Positions 45,021 to 52,788 are shown, counted from the first letter of the stretch. The stretch: DNA of 53,880 bases from Patescibacteria group bacterium (GCA_026004455.1 BPJE01000004.1:1-53880); one strand, 5' to 3'. Numbers and translations: made by a program. Notes: generated from the sequence alone by a model not told the origin.

Positions 45021-46109
45021 ATGAAAATTATCAATTTAAATCAAGATCTTTCAAAAGTTAACAATCAGGTAGTTGAGATTTTAAAAATAGGTGGATTAGT
45101 AATTTATCCTTCAGATACTGTTTATGGTGCTTTAGTTGATGCAACCAACAAACAAGCGGTTGAAAAATTAATAAAATTTAAAAATCGGCCACCTGGTAAA
45201 GCAATTTCTGTTTTTGTTTCTGGATGGAAAATGATGGAGGAATTAGTTGAGATGGATCAAAGACAAAGAGAGATTTTAAAAGAGATTTTACCTGGATGTT
45301 TTACAGTTGTTTTAAAATCAAGAAAAAAAGTTGTTAATCTTCTTGAATCAGAAAAGCAGACATTAGGAGTAAGACTTGTTAAATATGAACCAGTTATTGA
45401 TTTAGTTTCTAAATTCAAAAAACCAGTAACAGCGACTTCCGCGAATTTAGGTGGTAAACCACCTCATCATTCAATTGATTCTCTTTTAAAACAACTGCCA
45501 AAATACAAACAAGAGTTAATTGATTTGATTGTTGATGCAGGAAAATTACCTCGCAATAAACCATCAACAGTAATTGATTTGACAACGCCTGAGATAAAAA
45601 TTTTGCGTCATGGAGATGTTAGTTTTTATAAAAAGCAAGAGTTTATTTCAAAATCAGTTAAAGAAACAAAAGCAATTGCTAAAAAAATTATTTTTAATTT
45701 TCTTCAAGACTTAGAAAAAAAACCATTGATTTTTATTTTAGAAGGAGATTTAGGAGTTGGTAAAACAGTTTTTGTTAAAGGATTAGGTGAGTATTTTGAG
45801 ATAAAAGATATTGTTTCACCAAGTTTTGTGGTGATGTACGAGTATGAAATAAAGTCAAAAGTCCCGCCTAAAACGGCGGGCAGGCAAAATTCAAAGTTAA
45901 TTCATGTTGATTTGTATAATGTGGAGGAAAAGGAGGAGTTTAAATATTTGGGGATTAATGATTATTTAAAACCAGGAAATATTTTGGCAATTGAGTGGGG
46001 AGAAAAATCAGGAGAGATTTTTGAGAATCTAAGAAAAAAAGGAAAGGTTGTGATTGTGGATATGGAGTATATAAGTGAGAAGGAGAGAAAAATAATAATT
46101 AAAAGTTAA
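45021..46109 (+). CDS. TsaC-TsaE fusion: threonylcarbamoyl-AMP synthase joined to the t6A P-loop ATPase
   Basis: Both activities serve t6A37 modification of ANN-decoding tRNAs. Residues 1-about 205 are TsaC/Sua5 (YrdC fold): GGLVIYPSDTVYGAL, KFKNRPPGKAISVFV, LPGCFTVVLKS, LGVRLVKYEPV and TATSANLGGKP. Residues about 215-362 are TsaE: LEGDLGVGKTVFVKGLGEYF (Walker A at about 242-249), SPSFVVMYEYEI, LIHVDLYNVEEKEEFKYLGI and ILAIEWGEK. I know the two as separate genes in most bacteria. Residues 278-292 (KSKVPPKTAGRQNSK) come from a repeat insertion between two TsaE strands. The stop codon lies inside another repeat (AAAAGTTAAAAGTC). tsaD follows. Confidence 0.9.
   Translation: MKIINLNQDLSKVNNQVVEILKIGGLVIYPSDTVYGALVDATNKQAVEKLIKFKNRPPGKAISVFVSGWKMMEELVEMDQRQREILKEILPGCFTVVLKSRKKVVNLLESEKQTLGVRLVKYEPVIDLVSKFKKPVTATSANLGGKPPHHSIDSLLKQLPKYKQELIDLIVDAGKLPRNKPSTVIDLTTPEIKILRHGDVSFYKKQEFISKSVKETKAIAKKIIFNFLQDLEKKPLIFILEGDLGVGKTVFVKGLGEYFEIKDIVSPSFVVMYEYEIKSKVPPKTAGRQNSKLIHVDLYNVEEKEEFKYLGINDYLKPGNILAIEWGEKSGEIFENLRKKGKVVIVDMEYISEKERKIIIKS
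45851..45896. repeat. GTCCCGCC...GGCGGGCAGGC repeat in frame inside tsaE
   Basis: About 35 bases from 45856 to 45890 are identical to the intergenic copy at 23467-23501, including the CCCGCC-TAAAAC-GGCGGG hairpin. It is flanked by AAAGTC and TCAAAGTT heptamer pieces. In the TsaE frame it reads V-P-P-K-T-A-G-R-Q-N. Confidence 0.85.
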
Positions 46110-46218
46110 AAGTCAAAATTCAAAAGTCAAAAGTTTAAGTTAAAAGTTAAAATTTTTATTTTTAAATTTTTTAATTTTGAATTTTAATTTTGATTTTTGA
46201 TTTTTAAATTTTGAATTA
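46100..46218. repeat. AAAAGTC-type intergenic repeat between tsaC-tsaE and tsaD
   Basis: The left arm starts within the tsaC-tsaE coding end and provides its TAA (AGT TAA AAG TC). Heptamers run to about 46150, then complementary TTTTGATTTTTGATTTT units follow. It is the only sequence between the two t6A genes. Confidence 0.65.
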
Positions 46219-46227
46219 TTTTTAATT

Positions 46228-47232
46228 ATGATTCTATCCATTGATACCAGTTGTGATGAGACAGCAGCAGCAATAGTTGAAGGAAGAAAAGTTTTAGCTA
46301 ATGTGATTTATTCTCAAGTGTTAATTCATCAAAAGTGGGGTGGTGTTGTTCCTTCAATTGCTAAAAGAGCTCATGAGGAAAGAATTGATTGGGTGATAGA
46401 TAAGTTAAAAATTGATAATGTAGATTACATTGCTGTTACTCAAGGTCCGGGGCTGGCACCAGCGCTTGAGGTGGGGATAAAAAAAGCCAAAGAGTTAGCA
46501 AAAAAATACAATAAAAAATTAATTGCTGTTAATCATCTTGAAGGTCATATCTACTCGCCATTTGTTCAAAACTCAAAAGGCAATCCAAAAATTGATTTTC
46601 AATTTCCTTATTTAGTGTTAACGGTTTCTGGAGGGCATACGAGTTTAGTGATTTTTAAAGATCATCTTCAATATCAGGTAATTGGTGAGACAATCGATGA
46701 TGCTGCTGGTGAAGCTCTTGATAAAGCAGCTAAACTTTTAGGTCTTGGATATCCAGGTGGACCAGTGATTGAGAGATTGGCAGCTGAAGTTGACAATATT
46801 GATCGATATCAATTTCCTCGACCAATGGCAAAATCAAATGATCTAAACTTTTCTTTTTCTGGATTAAAAACCTCATTTTTTTATTATTTAAAAAAACTCA
46901 ACGATCGTGACAAAATTTTAAATATCAAATATTTAGCTAGTTCTTTTCAACAGGCAGTTTTTGATAGTCTTTTGATAAAAACTGAAAAAGCAATTTTAAA
47001 AACTGGAATAAAAAATTTGTCTCTTGTTGGTGGAGTCTCAGCTAATATGTATTTGCGAAAATTATTTAGACAATTAGCAAAAAAATATCAGGGGAAAGTA
47101 GTATTTCCATCATACAAATATTTAACTGGTGATAATGCAGCGATGATTGGTGTTGTTGCCTCTTACAAAGCAAAAAAAAATCTTTTTACTGATATTGAAA
47201 ATCTAGATAGATCTCCGCGAATGAGACTTTAA
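46228..47232 (+). CDS. tsaD: tRNA N6-adenosine threonylcarbamoyltransferase TsaD
   Basis: It transfers the threonylcarbamoyl group from TC-AMP to A37 of tRNA, working with TsaB and TsaE. The ASKHA fold is recognised from ILSIDTSCDETAAAIVEG, the metal-binding His pair in SIAKRAHEE and NHLEGHIYSP, LTVSGGHTSLVIF, GEALDKAAKLLGLGYPGGPVIE and LVGGVSANMYLR with GDNAAMIG. 334 residues is normal. The piece QNSKGNPKIDF after HIYSPFV is longer than I expect and starts with CAAAACTCAAAA, as in the penicillin-binding protein repeat, so it might be repeat-derived. No tsaB is seen in this window. Confidence 0.95.
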   Translation: MILSIDTSCDETAAAIVEGRKVLANVIYSQVLIHQKWGGVVPSIAKRAHEERIDWVIDKLKIDNVDYIAVTQGPGLAPALEVGIKKAKELAKKYNKKLIAVNHLEGHIYSPFVQNSKGNPKIDFQFPYLVLTVSGGHTSLVIFKDHLQYQVIGETIDDAAGEALDKAAKLLGLGYPGGPVIERLAAEVDNIDRYQFPRPMAKSNDLNFSFSGLKTSFFYYLKKLNDRDKILNIKYLASSFQQAVFDSLLIKTEKAILKTGIKNLSLVGGVSANMYLRKLFRQLAKKYQGKVVFPSYKYLTGDNAAMIGVVASYKAKKNLFTDIENLDRSPRMRL

Positions 47233-47240
47233 AATAATCT

Positions 47241-47268
47241 TTGACATTTATTATTTTTTTGTTAAACT
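47241..47268 (+). promoter_or_regulatory. Promoter of the rrf2-suf operon
   Basis: TTGACA (47241-47246), a 16-nt spacer and TAAACT (47263-47268), 16 nt before the regulator start. ATAAGG just before the ATG may serve as a weak Shine-Dalgarno. An Rrf2 binding site over this promoter is expected but no clear palindrome was identified. Confidence 0.55.
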
Positions 47269-47284
47269 ATTACTTATAAGGTAT

Positions 47285-47695
47285 ATGTTTAAAATCTCAA
47301 AATCATCAGACTATGGTTTGCTTTTGATTGAGTATCTTTTTGATAAAGGGGATTATGTATCTTTAAGCGAAATTATTGAAAAAATTAGTTTACCAAAAAG
47401 ATTTTTAGCAAGAATTGCCTCAAAGTTAGTCAGTGAGCAAATTTTAGAAAGTAAAGAAGGAAAAGTTGGTGGTTACAAATTAACAAAAAAAATTGAGTCA
47501 ATTTCGCTTTTTGATTACCTAAAAATTTTTGAAGACTTTAAGATGACAAAATGCGCTGATGATGATTATGACTGTCCTTGGGAGGAGAACTGTCGCCATA
47601 AAAATTTTTTTTCTAAAAAATTATCTAAAAATTTAATCAATTATTTAAAATCAGAAAAACTATTAAAAATTATTAAAAAAAATAAAAATGATTAG
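47285..47695 (+). CDS. Rrf2-family transcriptional regulator (IscR-like, Fe-S sensing)
   Basis: 136 residues: a winged-helix N-terminus (FKISKSSDYGLLLIEYL, then VSLSEIIEKISLPKRFLARIASKLVSEQILESKEGKVGGYKLTK) and a dimerisation helix. Three cysteines at positions 90, 97 and 103 (KC-x6-C-x5-C) match the cluster-binding pattern of IscR/RsrR-type members. As first gene of the SUF operon it probably represses the operon when its iron-sulfur cluster is loaded (family-based inference). Its end overlaps sufC by 8 nt. Confidence 0.88.
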   Translation: MFKISKSSDYGLLLIEYLFDKGDYVSLSEIIEKISLPKRFLARIASKLVSEQILESKEGKVGGYKLTKKIESISLFDYLKIFEDFKMTKCADDDYDCPWEENCRHKNFFSKKLSKNLINYLKSEKLLKIIKKNKND

Positions 47696-48398
47696 TCTAA
47701 AAAATTTATCAGTCTCAGTTGGTGAGAAAAAAATCTTAAAAAATATTAATTTTAATTTTGAAAAAAATAAAGTTTATGCGTTGATGGGGCCAAATGGTTC
47801 AGGTAAATCAACTTTAGCGAGCATCATTGTTGGCCATCCAAGTTATACTGTTGAGGAGGGAAAAATATTTTTTGAAAATGATGATATTACTGAGCTTGAT
47901 GTTGATGAAAGAGCAAAAAAGGGGATATTTTTATCGTTTCAGCAACCTTTATCTTTATCAGGAGTGACTGTGTTTCAATTACTTCGTCTAGCATTGTCTG
48001 GTAAAAAAGATCCTTTAAAAGTCAAAGAAGAGATTGATTTTTATGCAAAAAAATTAAAAATAAAAAAAGAACTAATTGAGCGTTCGCTTAATGACGGTGC
48101 TTCAGGTGGAGAAAAGAAAAAACTTGAGGTTTTGCAAGCAGCCTTGCTTGAGCCAAAATTTTTGATCTTAGATGAGGTTGATACTGGAGTAGATGTTGAT
48201 GCTTTAAAGACAATTGCTTTATTTTTGGATGAATTTAAAAAAGATAAAACAGTCCTGATCATTACTCATTATTATCGAATTTTAAAATACCTACAACCTG
48301 ATTATGTGATGGTGATGATTGATGGCGAGATAAAAAAAGTTGGTGATAAAACATTAGCAGAGAAAATTGAAAAAGAGGGATATGAAGTAATAAGTTAA
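47688..48398 (+). CDS. sufC: Fe-S cluster assembly ATPase SufC
   Basis: The ABC-type ATPase of the SufBCD scaffold. 236 residues: Walker A GPNGSGKSTL (about 34-43), Q-loop FLSFQQPLSLSGV, signature SGGEKKKLEVLQAALL, Walker B FLILDEVDTGVDVDAL and H-loop IITHYYRIL. SufC-specific features are LDVDERAKKGIFLSFQ and the D-V-D-x-G-V-D variant of the Walker B/D-loop. The stop codon is inside an AAAAGTC-type repeat (AGT TAA AAG TC), which supplies the final Ser as well. Confidence 0.95.
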   Translation: MISLKNLSVSVGEKKILKNINFNFEKNKVYALMGPNGSGKSTLASIIVGHPSYTVEEGKIFFENDDITELDVDERAKKGIFLSFQQPLSLSGVTVFQLLRLALSGKKDPLKVKEEIDFYAKKLKIKKELIERSLNDGASGGEKKKLEVLQAALLEPKFLILDEVDTGVDVDALKTIALFLDEFKKDKTVLIITHYYRILKYLQPDYVMVMIDGEIKKVGDKTLAEKIEKEGYEVIS

Positions 48399-48511
48399 AA
48401 GTCAAAATTCAAAAGTCAAAAGTTTAAGTTAAAAGTCAAAAGTTTTTTAAATTTTTAATTTTAAATTTTCATTTTGACTTTTGCATTTTAAATTTTGAAT
48501 TTTGAATTTTG
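48391..48511. repeat. AAAAGTC-type intergenic repeat between sufC and sufB
   Basis: The left arm (from 48392) is nearly identical over about 40 bases to the one after tsaC-tsaE; the right arm is CATTTTGACTTTTGCATTTT followed by TTTTGAA units. It separates two genes that are adjacent or overlapping in most SUF operons. Confidence 0.7.
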
Positions 48512-48526
48512 AAAATTTATTATATT

Positions 48527-51013
48527 ATGTCCGACGATTTAGTTTTTGATTATCGGTATGGGTTTAAGGTGCCGGAGAATTATGTTTTTAAATCAAGAAA
48601 AGGATTGGATAAAAAATTAGTAGCGGAGATTTCATATATTAAAAAAGAACCAAAATGGATGACCCAGTTTCGTCTTAATGCTTATGATGTTTTTGTTAAA
48701 AAGCAGATGCCTAATTGGGGCGCTGATTTAACGGCAATTAATTTTGATGATATTTATTATTACATCAAGCCAACTGATAACACTGTTTCTTCTTGGGAAG
48801 ATCTGCCAAAAGAGATAAAAGAGACTTATGATCGCATTGGTGTGCCAGAAGCTGAAAAAAACTTTTTAGCTGGGGTTAGTGCCCAGTACGAATCAGAGGT
48901 GGTATATAAGAGTATTCAAAAAGAGCTTGATAAAATAGGCGTAGTTTTTTTGGATATGGATTCAGGTTTAAGAGAGCATCCGGAGATTGTGAGAAAATAT
49001 TTTGGAAAATTAGTCCCTCCAGCTGATAATAAATTTGCTGCTTTAAATAGCGCTGTTTGGTCGGGTGGGTCATTTTTGTATGTGCCAAAAGGAGTGAAGG
49101 TAACTTTGCCGCTTCAAGCTTATTTTCGTATCAATGCCGAGCGTTTTGGTCAATTTGAAAGAACTTTGATTATTGCTGAGGAAGGAAGTTATGTCCATTA
49201 TATCGAGGGTTGTTTGTTGGCCGGTGAAAAGATTATTACTGATCAAGGAATAAAAAATATCGAGGCGATTAAACCAAAAGATTTTGTTTTTACTCATCAA
49301 GGCAGATATGAAAAAGTCAAAGCAGTGATGATAAGAAAATATCAAGGTGAGATCTACAAAATTACCCCTTTGTCAGCTTTAAATTCAATTACTTTAACAA
49401 AAGAACATCCAGTTTTAGCAATTAAAAGAGAAAAAGTCTTAACAAAAAGAAAACCAAGAAATAGTTGGTTGCCAGAGGTTAATACAAAAAGATTAATTCA
49501 AGAAAAACCTGAGTTTATTCCTGTGTCAGAACTTAAAAAAGGTGATTTTGTTATTTTCCCCAAAATTAAAGATGATAGTAAAAAAATTAATTTTGAATTT
49601 AGCGATGAGGAGATGGAGTTGATAGGTTTTTATTTAGCCGAAGGATCAGCTTATTATCATAAACAATTAAATCAATACGTAGTAACTTTTTCCTTTTCTT
49701 CAAAAGAAAAAGAAAATATCAAAAAAGTGATTGATTTAATTGAAAAAATTATTAATAAAAAAGCTAATTTACAAATCATTAAAGAAAAAAATGAGGCGCG
49801 AATACAGGTTTATTCAAAGACTCTTTATGATCTATTAGTTGAAAATTGTTATCGTCATTCAGATGAAAAAAAATTATCAGAGTTAGTCTTAAATCAAAAA
49901 AAAGAAAAGTTAGAAAAATTGTTTTGGGCGTATTTTAAAGGCGATGGAAATTTATCAATTAAGAAAAATTCATCAGGTAGCAAAAGTTATTTATATCGCC
50001 TCTCAACTGCTTCATCAATATTAGCTTATCAAATACAGATGATTTTAAATAATTTAGGAATTTTTGCCAGTTTGAGATTAAGAAAAGGTGGAGAAGATAA
50101 AATTTTAGACCGGAATATCAAGCGAAAAGATCAATATATTATTAGCTTTACAAAGCCTAAAAAATGGTCAGAAATTAGAGAGACTGAAGATTATTTTATT
50201 GTGCCAATTAAAAAAATTGAAAAAGAGTTTTATCAAGGTGAAGTTTTTAATCTTGAGGTAAAAAATGATAATTCTTATTTAGCAAAAGGAATAGCGCTTC
50301 ATAACTGTACTGCGCCGATTTATACGACTTCATCTTTGCATTCAGCAGTAGTTGAGATATTTGTGAAAAAAGGCGCCCGTGTAAGATACACCACTGTTCA
50401 AAACTGGAGTCATAATGTCTATAATCTTGTTACTAAAAGAGCCAAAGTTGAGGAAGAGGGAGTGATGGAATGGATCGACTGCAACATCGGAAGTTATGTC
50501 ACGATGAAGTACCCCAGTTGTGTTTTAACTGGTAGAGGAGCAAGAGGCGAGGTATTATCGATTGCTTATGCTGCTAAAAATCAACATCAAGATGCTGGTG
50601 CCAAGATGCTTCACTTAGCGCCTGAGACTTCCTCAAGAATCATCTCAAAATCAATCTCTCGCGATGGCGGTCGGACATCATATCGAGGACTTGTATATGT
50701 TGCACCAAATGCAAAAAATAGCAAAGTTTATGTCTCTTGTGATGCGATGCTTATTGATGAAAGATCACGCTCTGATACTTATCCAACAATGAAGATAAAG
50801 AATCGTCAGGTTGAGGTACAGCATGAGGCAACGGTTGAGAAAATTGGTGAGGAAAAGCTTTTTTATCTGCAGTCGCGAGGGATAAAAAAAGCTGAGGCAG
50901 AAGGATTATTAGTTAATGGTTTTATTGAGCCAGTGACTAAAGAGATACCGCTTGAGTATACAGTTGAGCTTAATCGATTGATTAATCTTGAGATGGAAGG
51001 AAGCGTAGGATAA
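48527..51013 (+). CDS. sufB: Fe-S scaffold protein SufB, precursor carrying an intein
   Basis: The ATG at 48527 (MSDDLVFDYRYGF) is preferred over the TTG at 48509, which lies in repeat sequence. The 828-residue product is an extein of 463 residues (normal for SufB) interrupted after residue 228 by a 365-residue intein. SufB features: FRLNAYDVFVKKQMPNWG, GVSAQYESEVVY, FAALNSAVWSGGSFLYVPKGVKV, then after the intein CTAPIYTTSSLHSAVVEIFVKKGARVRYTTVQNWSHNVYNLVTKRA and DIDx-like core strands to the C-terminus. With SufC and SufD it forms the cluster assembly scaffold. The protein must be spliced to work, since the intein splits the core domain at its YIEG-C-TAP site. Confidence 0.95.
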   Translation: MSDDLVFDYRYGFKVPENYVFKSRKGLDKKLVAEISYIKKEPKWMTQFRLNAYDVFVKKQMPNWGADLTAINFDDIYYYIKPTDNTVSSWEDLPKEIKETYDRIGVPEAEKNFLAGVSAQYESEVVYKSIQKELDKIGVVFLDMDSGLREHPEIVRKYFGKLVPPADNKFAALNSAVWSGGSFLYVPKGVKVTLPLQAYFRINAERFGQFERTLIIAEEGSYVHYIEGCLLAGEKIITDQGIKNIEAIKPKDFVFTHQGRYEKVKAVMIRKYQGEIYKITPLSALNSITLTKEHPVLAIKREKVLTKRKPRNSWLPEVNTKRLIQEKPEFIPVSELKKGDFVIFPKIKDDSKKINFEFSDEEMELIGFYLAEGSAYYHKQLNQYVVTFSFSSKEKENIKKVIDLIEKIINKKANLQIIKEKNEARIQVYSKTLYDLLVENCYRHSDEKKLSELVLNQKKEKLEKLFWAYFKGDGNLSIKKNSSGSKSYLYRLSTASSILAYQIQMILNNLGIFASLRLRKGGEDKILDRNIKRKDQYIISFTKPKKWSEIRETEDYFIVPIKKIEKEFYQGEVFNLEVKNDNSYLAKGIALHNCTAPIYTTSSLHSAVVEIFVKKGARVRYTTVQNWSHNVYNLVTKRAKVEEEGVMEWIDCNIGSYVTMKYPSCVLTGRGARGEVLSIAYAAKNQHQDAGAKMLHLAPETSSRIISKSISRDGGRTSYRGLVYVAPNAKNSKVYVSCDAMLIDERSRSDTYPTMKIKNRQVEVQHEATVEKIGEEKLFYLQSRGIKKAEAEGLLVNGFIEPVTKEIPLEYTVELNRLINLEMEGSVG
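49211..50305 (+). other. Intein within SufB, with LAGLIDADG-type homing endonuclease domain
   Basis: 365 residues. Block A: CLLAGEKIITDQGIKNIEAI, first residue Cys. Block B: LNSITLTKEHPVLAI, with the Thr-x-x-His of the splicing site. Endonuclease motifs: LIGFYLAEGSAY (first LAGLIDADG helix, Glu) and FWAYFKGDGNLS (second, Asp), so both catalytic acids seem present. Block F: FYQGEVFNLEVKNDNSYLAKG. Block G: IALHN, followed by Cys+1 of the extein. All nucleophiles for standard class 1 splicing (Cys1, His-Asn, Cys+1) are there. Confidence 0.95.
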
Positions 51014-51015
51014 GA

Positions 51016-51050
51016 AAGTTAAAAGTCAAAAATCAAAAGTCAAAAGTTAT
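51016..51050. repeat. Short AAAAGTC heptamer array between sufB and sufD
   Basis: GTTAAAAGTCAAAAATC, AAAAGTC and AAAAGTT units fill the 41-bp gap; only a left arm is present and no inverted partner. Confidence 0.6.
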
Positions 51051-51054
51051 AAAT

Positions 51055-51600
51055 ATGTCAGGTTTAAAAATTATTAACTTAAATAAGGAAAAAAAACAGG
51101 AGGTGGTTTTTGATAAACCAGGTGATTATCGAGTGGTTTTTAAAAATTTATCAGGTGAGTTTCATTTTAAAATAACCGCAGAAAATGTTAATGTTGAGAT
51201 CTACGGTCTTTTTATTGGCAAAAAAACTGATGAATTCAAAGTTTATACTATTCAGCATCATATTGCGCCAAATTCTACTTCTAATTTACTTATTAAAGGT
51301 GTATTTTATGATAAATCTAAATTTTTTTATCGAGGATTAGCAAGAATTGAAAAACAAGCGCAAAAATCTCATGCTTATCAAAAAAATCAAAATTTAGTTT
51401 TATCCAATGATGTCGATATTGACTCTCGACCTGATCTTGAGATTTTAGCTAATGATGTTTTTTGCACTCACGGCTCAACCACTGGCTATTTAAGCCAAGA
51501 TCAGATTTTTTACCTCAAATCCCGCGGTCTCTCCCAATCCCAATCCGAAAAACTTCTGATTGAGGGATTTGTGAAAGAGGTAGAAGAGAAGATAATTTAA
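51055..51600 (+). CDS. sufD: SufD-like minimal SufBD-family scaffold subunit
   Basis: 181 residues, less than half of a usual SufD (about 420): only the right-handed beta-helix core and C-terminal helices remain. Recognisable parts are FHFKITAENVNVEIYGLFIGKKTDEFKVYTIQHHIAPNSTSNLLIKGVFYDKSKFFYRGLARIEK and AHAYQ-like KSHAYQKNQNLVLSNDVDIDSRPDLEILANDVFCTHGSTTGYLSQDQIFYLKSRGLSQ. The SufD His and the C-terminal CTHG...YL..RG block are conserved. It probably pairs with SufB on SufC. No cysteine desulfurase gene follows in the window. Confidence 0.9.
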   Translation: MSGLKIINLNKEKKQEVVFDKPGDYRVVFKNLSGEFHFKITAENVNVEIYGLFIGKKTDEFKVYTIQHHIAPNSTSNLLIKGVFYDKSKFFYRGLARIEKQAQKSHAYQKNQNLVLSNDVDIDSRPDLEILANDVFCTHGSTTGYLSQDQIFYLKSRGLSQSQSEKLLIEGFVKEVEEKII

Positions 51601-51602
51601 TG

Positions 51603-51662
51603 TTGCACTTGTGTAATATTTTTGTTAAAATGTTACATAAAATCAATTAAATGTAACATTTT
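51603..51662 (+). promoter_or_regulatory. Promoter and operator of the Fic gene
   Basis: TTGCAC (51603-51608), a 17-nt spacer and TAAAAT (51626-51631) make a good promoter. A perfect 12-bp inverted repeat, AAAATGTTACAT (51627-51638) and ATGTAACATTTT (51651-51662), with a 12-nt spacer, overlaps the -10 box and ends 3 nt before the Fic ATG. Spacing of the arm centres is about two helical turns, so a dimeric repressor is likely. Confidence 0.65.
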
Positions 51663-51665
51663 AAT

Positions 51666-52736
51666 ATGAAAAAACCAGCTTTACCAAAAAAATTGCCTAT
51701 TAAATTAGATTATAGTGAGTTTGCTAAAGAATTATCAGAAGCTTCTTTTGAATTAGGAAAATTAGACGGTCTTCAAAGACATTTACCCAATCCTTCTTTG
51801 TTAATATCTCCTTTAATTACTAAAGAAGCAACAATTAGTTCTAAAATCGAAGGGACAAGAAGCACTATCTCTGATGTTTTTATGTTTCAAGCTACTAAAG
51901 AAAAAAAATATGATGATACTATTGAAGTTTTTAATTACAGAAGAGCAATGTTTTGGGCGATAAAAGTTTTATCTTACAGAAAATTAAATATTTCTTTTAT
52001 TAAAGATTTACACAATATTTTATTAACTGGTGCTCGTGGTGAAGAATATAAAGGAAAATTTAGAGAAGGACAAGTTTTTATAGGAAAAAGAGGAGATACT
52101 ATTGAGGATGCTACTTATATTCCTCCTAAGCCAATTTTAATTCAAGAATATATGGAAAATTTAGAAGATTATATTATAAATTATCAAGAGAATCCTTTGA
52201 TAAAATCAGCGATTATTCATTATCAATTTGAAGCGATTCATCCTTTTGAAGATGGAAATGGTAGAATAGGAAGATTGATTATACCCTTATATTTATATCA
52301 AGAAAAAATGCTTTATCAACCAATTTTATTTTTAAGTGGTTATTTTGAAAGAAATAGAGATCAATATATTGATTCTCTTAATTTAGTTGATACTACTTTA
52401 AATTATAATCAATGGATTAAATTTTATTTAATTTCAGTAAAAAATCAGTCTATTGAAACTCAAAAATTAATTTATCAAATAAAAGATCTCTTTGAAGAAA
52501 CAAGATCTAAAACAGAATCAATAAAATCACCTTATATTTTAAAAATAATAGACTTTATGTTTTCTTCTCCAATATTTTTAATAAGTGATTTAACAAAAAA
52601 TATTAAAGCAAACAGAGTCACATGTTTTCGTTTAATAAAAAAATTAGAAACAATAAAAATTGTCAAATCTTTTTTACCATCAAGAAAAAAAAGAAAACTA
52701 TTTATTTTTGAATCATTAATCAAACTTTTATCTTAA
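51666..52736 (+). CDS. Fic-family AMP-transferase (class II, N-terminal inhibitory helix)
   Basis: Fic proteins usually transfer AMP from ATP to Ser/Thr/Tyr of target proteins. 356 residues: a Fic_N region with the inhibitory motif S58-x3-E62-G63 (ISSKIEGTRST), then the Fic core with HPFEDGNGRIGR (about residues 192-203; catalytic His, metal Asp/Glu, phosphate-binding Arg). A C-terminal winged-helix-like tail follows (about 285-356, ISDLTKNIKANRVTCFRLIKKLETIKIVK). The tail makes it a candidate to bind its own operator. It could be a toxin or a regulator; no separate antitoxin gene is adjacent. It begins an accessory stretch with radC and hsdM. Confidence 0.9.
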   Translation: MKKPALPKKLPIKLDYSEFAKELSEASFELGKLDGLQRHLPNPSLLISPLITKEATISSKIEGTRSTISDVFMFQATKEKKYDDTIEVFNYRRAMFWAIKVLSYRKLNISFIKDLHNILLTGARGEEYKGKFREGQVFIGKRGDTIEDATYIPPKPILIQEYMENLEDYIINYQENPLIKSAIIHYQFEAIHPFEDGNGRIGRLIIPLYLYQEKMLYQPILFLSGYFERNRDQYIDSLNLVDTTLNYNQWIKFYLISVKNQSIETQKLIYQIKDLFEETRSKTESIKSPYILKIIDFMFSSPIFLISDLTKNIKANRVTCFRLIKKLETIKIVKSFLPSRKKRKLFIFESLIKLLS

Positions 52737-52788
52737 AATTTTGTTTGAACTTTAATTATTTTTCCTTCATTTTGTAGGTTATAGTCAA

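Noticed and set aside
49070-49345. Minus-strand open frame across the SufB-intein junction
   Set aside because: It overlaps the well-supported SufB and intein frame and shows no recognisable domain.
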